From Isoetes taiwanensis (taxonomy: Eukaryota; Streptophyta; Lycopodiopsida; Isoetales; Isoetaceae), in contig JAJEKV010000014.1 in the NCBI GenBank assembly GCA_021234155.1, positions 10,559,563 to 10,623,562 of the forward strand: 64,000 bases of DNA, written 5' to 3'. The position numbers were made by a program, and so were the translations under genes. Each line of letters starts with the position of its first letter. The stretch's first letter is position 1. The notes below the pieces were generated by a model. That model was not told the origin of the DNA. It saw nothing but the letters and a program-made list of their open reading frames with translations, and searched no databases. Positions 60,612 through 64,000 of this stretch are shown piece by piece.

Positions 60612-62757
60612 ATTCAACCCATGTCCTCATGGGTGCATCTTAAAGTACTCATGAAAAATCTAGTTTGTATCTCCCTTTGTGACATCTTCCTTGGAACAAA
60701 CCCAACCATTGATCTAATTTTTTTTTTTTTTTTTTTTTATAGTCTGCCTCCCTTAATTCCTCGGCCCTCTTCCCTTTATGCCTCCACATCTTAATCCTCA
60801 ATTCAACATACTCCCAAATGAATACAATTTTGTTTCTTAGAACTGGACCCATCCTTGTCAAACACAATTGCTTAGCCTTCCAATCCAAGATGATGCCTCT
60901 CCAAACTTGAAAGTTCAAAGCTAGCTTCATACAAGTAATTTAAGCTAAAGGAAAGATATATATTAGATAGCTCCAATGCAGGACCCTTCTAAGATTCAAT
61001 TTAACATACCGCCGAGTCTAGAACTAACTCAAATATTATGAGTATACTACATATCCAATTCAATATAATAAATGTAATGCAGTTAATGCAACTTTTCATA
61101 AAGAAGGTACGTGCCATAGAAAAAAAAACCCACCATTCCAAAGAGATACTCAGGTCAAACTAGATATGTAATCTCTCGAGACTTCTTGGGTGGCCAAATC
61201 CAAAAAGTAACAAGCAAAATACATAATCAAGTCCCCCCAGTCTGGGTATCTTATAGCTAGGTAACATACTTTAGTTGATACAAGGGATCCCATAAGAATT
61301 ATAACCCATGGTACAGAGAATTCCTCTACGAGTTCATCCAATGACATTGAAGTATTGCTATACACTTGGCCTCTATATTTAGCCTACTTCCATACATATT
61401 ATTCCATCACACTGGTTAGTCTTTCAACAAGATTTTATAGCCATCAATTGCCGTTAATTTCAATGAAGCTCTTACTTCATGTATTTCGTTCACAACTTCA
61501 ATCCTTTGACTGTATCCTTAATCAAGTAATGCAATCACCATCCCTCCATTAATTTACAATCACTTCTAGCATGCCAAATAATTACAATACATGGAAGCAC
61601 CATTACTAGATGTGCTTACAACTCTTTTGTTACATTCCAAGATTTTCAAAAATGGCACTTCCCCATATCTATACATTCCCCTCTGCCTTTATCTCATGTC
61701 TGGGCTTTATCTGACAACTCTTTCGTTCAACTTCATGGTTTACCTACTACCACGATTAAATATGTTATTCCTCTATTCATCATCTTCTTCTTCCTTATCC
61801 ATAAGATAGATAACATTGTTCAATCTTGGCCAATCAATTCTTCAATCTGCCATAATTTAAGTGGATATCATTCTCTAAATATAAATGCATAACCTGACCA
61901 CTTTGTTCCATTAAATGCTTTCTTATACTCCAAGAATTTTTTTTTTTCAAGGCCAAGAACTTTTTCAAGGCTTTCACCGACTATTCTAGCCATAACCCTA
62001 AGGCTAACAAGTTTATAGACCTCAAGTAGGACCATGATGTAATCATGACATTTCCTTCTACGTCACAAATCTGCTATTTACACATGAGCTTCAATCCAAC
62101 TATCATGTCAATCTTATTTCATAACCATATCTAAGCATTCTCAAAATTTGTCTTATAACCACCGTGTTGTAACCTTATCCAACCATAGCCTGAATGCTAT
62201 CAACTTAGAAACTTATTGTTATTTTACCACTGGATATCAATATATGGATTCTGCCTGGTTTTCTCAATTTTAGCTTCAAAAGAATGCACCTAACATCACA
62301 TCAAGAATCTTATTCATCCGATATAGTGAGATGAACCTTCCCTGAATATCATAGGCATTATATATCATGCACTGCTTATTCCAAATTTTCTTGCCACCAG
62401 AGTATACTACTATGAGATCACATCTACACTATAAGGAGTGGTTACCAAAGTGAAACGCAATACCTGTACCTTAATCTCCCTCAGGCATCACTTCCATTCT
62501 ATGCGCACATTGGCAACCCTAAATCAAAGTTAGCCCCCTGATGAAGTACATTTTTCTAGCTTATCTGCTTTGCGGGATAGAAAACCAACCAAGATTATAG
62601 AAATACCATGTAATCAATTTCACATACCTTCATAAAACAATTTGTCACGCCTCCTCTAAGGCCATCATCTCCACATATATTCAATTGAATACTATTAGCA
62701 TAATCCAACAACCTCAACTTGAATCTAGACTTCGCCATCCTACATCCAAGGATCCAA
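60612..62757 (-). mobile_element. C2 interior, apparently non-coding
   Basis: About 2.15 kb between polypurine tract and primer site, with no gag or pol motif. A 22-base T run at 60718-60739 creates a poly-Lys artefact on the minus strand. The structure (two LTRs, primer site, purine tract, no coding) fits a non-autonomous LARD-like element. Confidence 0.65.
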
Positions 62758-62774
62758 CTATGCTCTGATACCAA
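62758..62774 (-). other. Primer-binding site of C2
   Basis: TTGGTATCAGAGCATAG on the minus strand, a full match to the initiator-Met tRNA primer-site core, two bases inside the LTR end ...GGCCACA. Confidence 0.85.
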
Positions 62775-62776
62775 CT

Positions 62777-64000
62777 TGTGGCCGGGCGGCGATTAACCTT
62801 TCGATGGCTTGAGATCCCATCAATCTCGACCATTGGATCTACTTAAGCTTAAAAACTTAAGAAATTAACTCATGCATCTGCAACAATAACACTTAGGTAA
62901 AGAATTTAATCTTTGTACATATTCTAAGGTTCCAAACATGTACTTGCCCATTACTCGGAATATCCCTTTTACACTATGAATGATCTTAATAATTGTAACT
63001 TCAAGCCCATATATAATAATAATAATAGTAATAATAATCAAGTTTATTGAATAACAATCCACACACTTCCACTCTCGCCTTTCCGAAGCTTGGCTACTTT
63101 CCGGAGCATCTCACACCTCTGCTTACACCATCAACCACGGGGTTAGTCACATGGACTAAGTGGGGATCGGGGATCTAGGATGTCTAGCATCAACAATACA
63201 AAGCATTAACCTAGAACAACAACCTAGCCTCGCCGTAGCCTCGCCCCTGCAATCCAAGTTACTAGTCCAACAAGCATACCCACAATTGTACCATGAATAT
63301 CCATTATAAGCATGACCATTGCAACTTAATTCCAATATTCAAAACCACATATATAATAACCAAGCAATCATAGCATCAACATTGCAACCAATATTCCTCT
63401 GGGTCTGAGCAAGGTCAACTTCGGTCCCGGGCCCGGTGACATAGAGGCGGGGTAACCACGTGTGTACACACCCATCCACGCTGCGTCCAGCATTGGAGGA
63501 CCACTTAACTGTGCATGACGTTGTACCATACGGTACCAACGCCCGATGTTCAAATAATACCATTTACATAGCAGCATTGCAATAACGAAGAAGTCTAGAC
63601 CATCGCACCTAGACTCCGGCCCCAGAGGTCTATATCAAAGAATTATACTACACATAGATCACAATACTATGAATTCCACCCAATATCAACTAGGCACATT
63701 TCCATATCAAATTTACCTTAGAAATTCCATAATTTACACCTCATGCAACAAAGGAAATCGGTTATAACGGCTCATATAAACATTACTATCTCTACCATGC
63801 AACATGCAATGCCCCGTGCTTAAGCAAAATACAACCTTCACTAATATCTTATTACTTTTAACTAGATCAACTTCCTTCAAATTACTACCTATAACCTTAA
63901 TGACGGTGGCTTCCATAACCCTGCTAACTAGTTTATTAAATTGGTTAATATGCTCGCTATCCATTAACCATGCATGCCTATTCATGACCATGCTCATATG
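62777..64000 (-). mobile_element. C2 5' LTR, cut by the window end
   Basis: It matches 58901 to about 60137. About 0.45 kb, including the promoter part, lies beyond the window. Confidence 0.85.

Noticed and set aside
60649-60930. A Lys-rich 93-codon minus-strand ORF
   Set aside because: The Lys run is a 22-base T homopolymer; the rest has no recognisable domain and lies in a non-coding LTR interior.

Overview
The window reads as plant nuclear DNA. It holds one many-intron plant-type gene. Almost everything else is transposable elements of plant type: LTR elements with initiator-Met-tRNA primer sites, a CACTA-type DNA transposon with a 3-bp target duplication, and LINE fragments. I see no rRNA, tRNA gene, CRISPR or bacterial feature. 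The species cannot be named from the sequence.

Layout. 1-2432 has no recognisable gene. 2433-6690 (minus strand) is a pfkB-family carbohydrate kinase gene that I could splice into 10 exons; it is the only convincing host gene. 7672-8322 is a 5'-truncated LINE with a 12-bp target duplication. From 8922 an LTR retrotransposon ('LTR-A', minus orientation) begins with its 3' LTR. Its interior is split at 10819-28172 by a giant non-autonomous CACTA-like element. That element has matching termini, GC-rich subterminal repeats and an ATT target duplication. About 15 kb of it is a tandem array of a ~1.12-kb unit with a three-unit higher-order pattern. The LTR-A interior resumes at 28176 and contains five copies of a long hairpin cassette.

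From 32301 the region is enlarged by two direct duplications: ~3.75 kb (32301/36055) and ~8.7 kb (36804/45517). As a result the 5' LTR of LTR-A, a poly(A) retroposon and part of a second retroelement ('B', 334-bp LTR) appear two or three times. The 5-bp sequence ATCTC next to both outer ends of LTR-A suggests that 8922 to about 48818 began as one insertion. Element B encodes an ORF whose N terminus imitates the histone H3 tail. One of its two copies also carries a GC-rich reverse-transcriptase fragment. 53700-54600 holds a decayed ORF with a ParB-like motif. 54858-64000 contains two oppositely oriented members of a third LTR family ('C').

Caveat on quality. Repeat copies that are otherwise identical for hundreds of bases differ at short C/G-containing motifs by small indels, and the kinase gene has a one-base frameshift in a GGG run. 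Part of the apparent decay is probably consensus error, so broken reading frames should be judged with that in mind.
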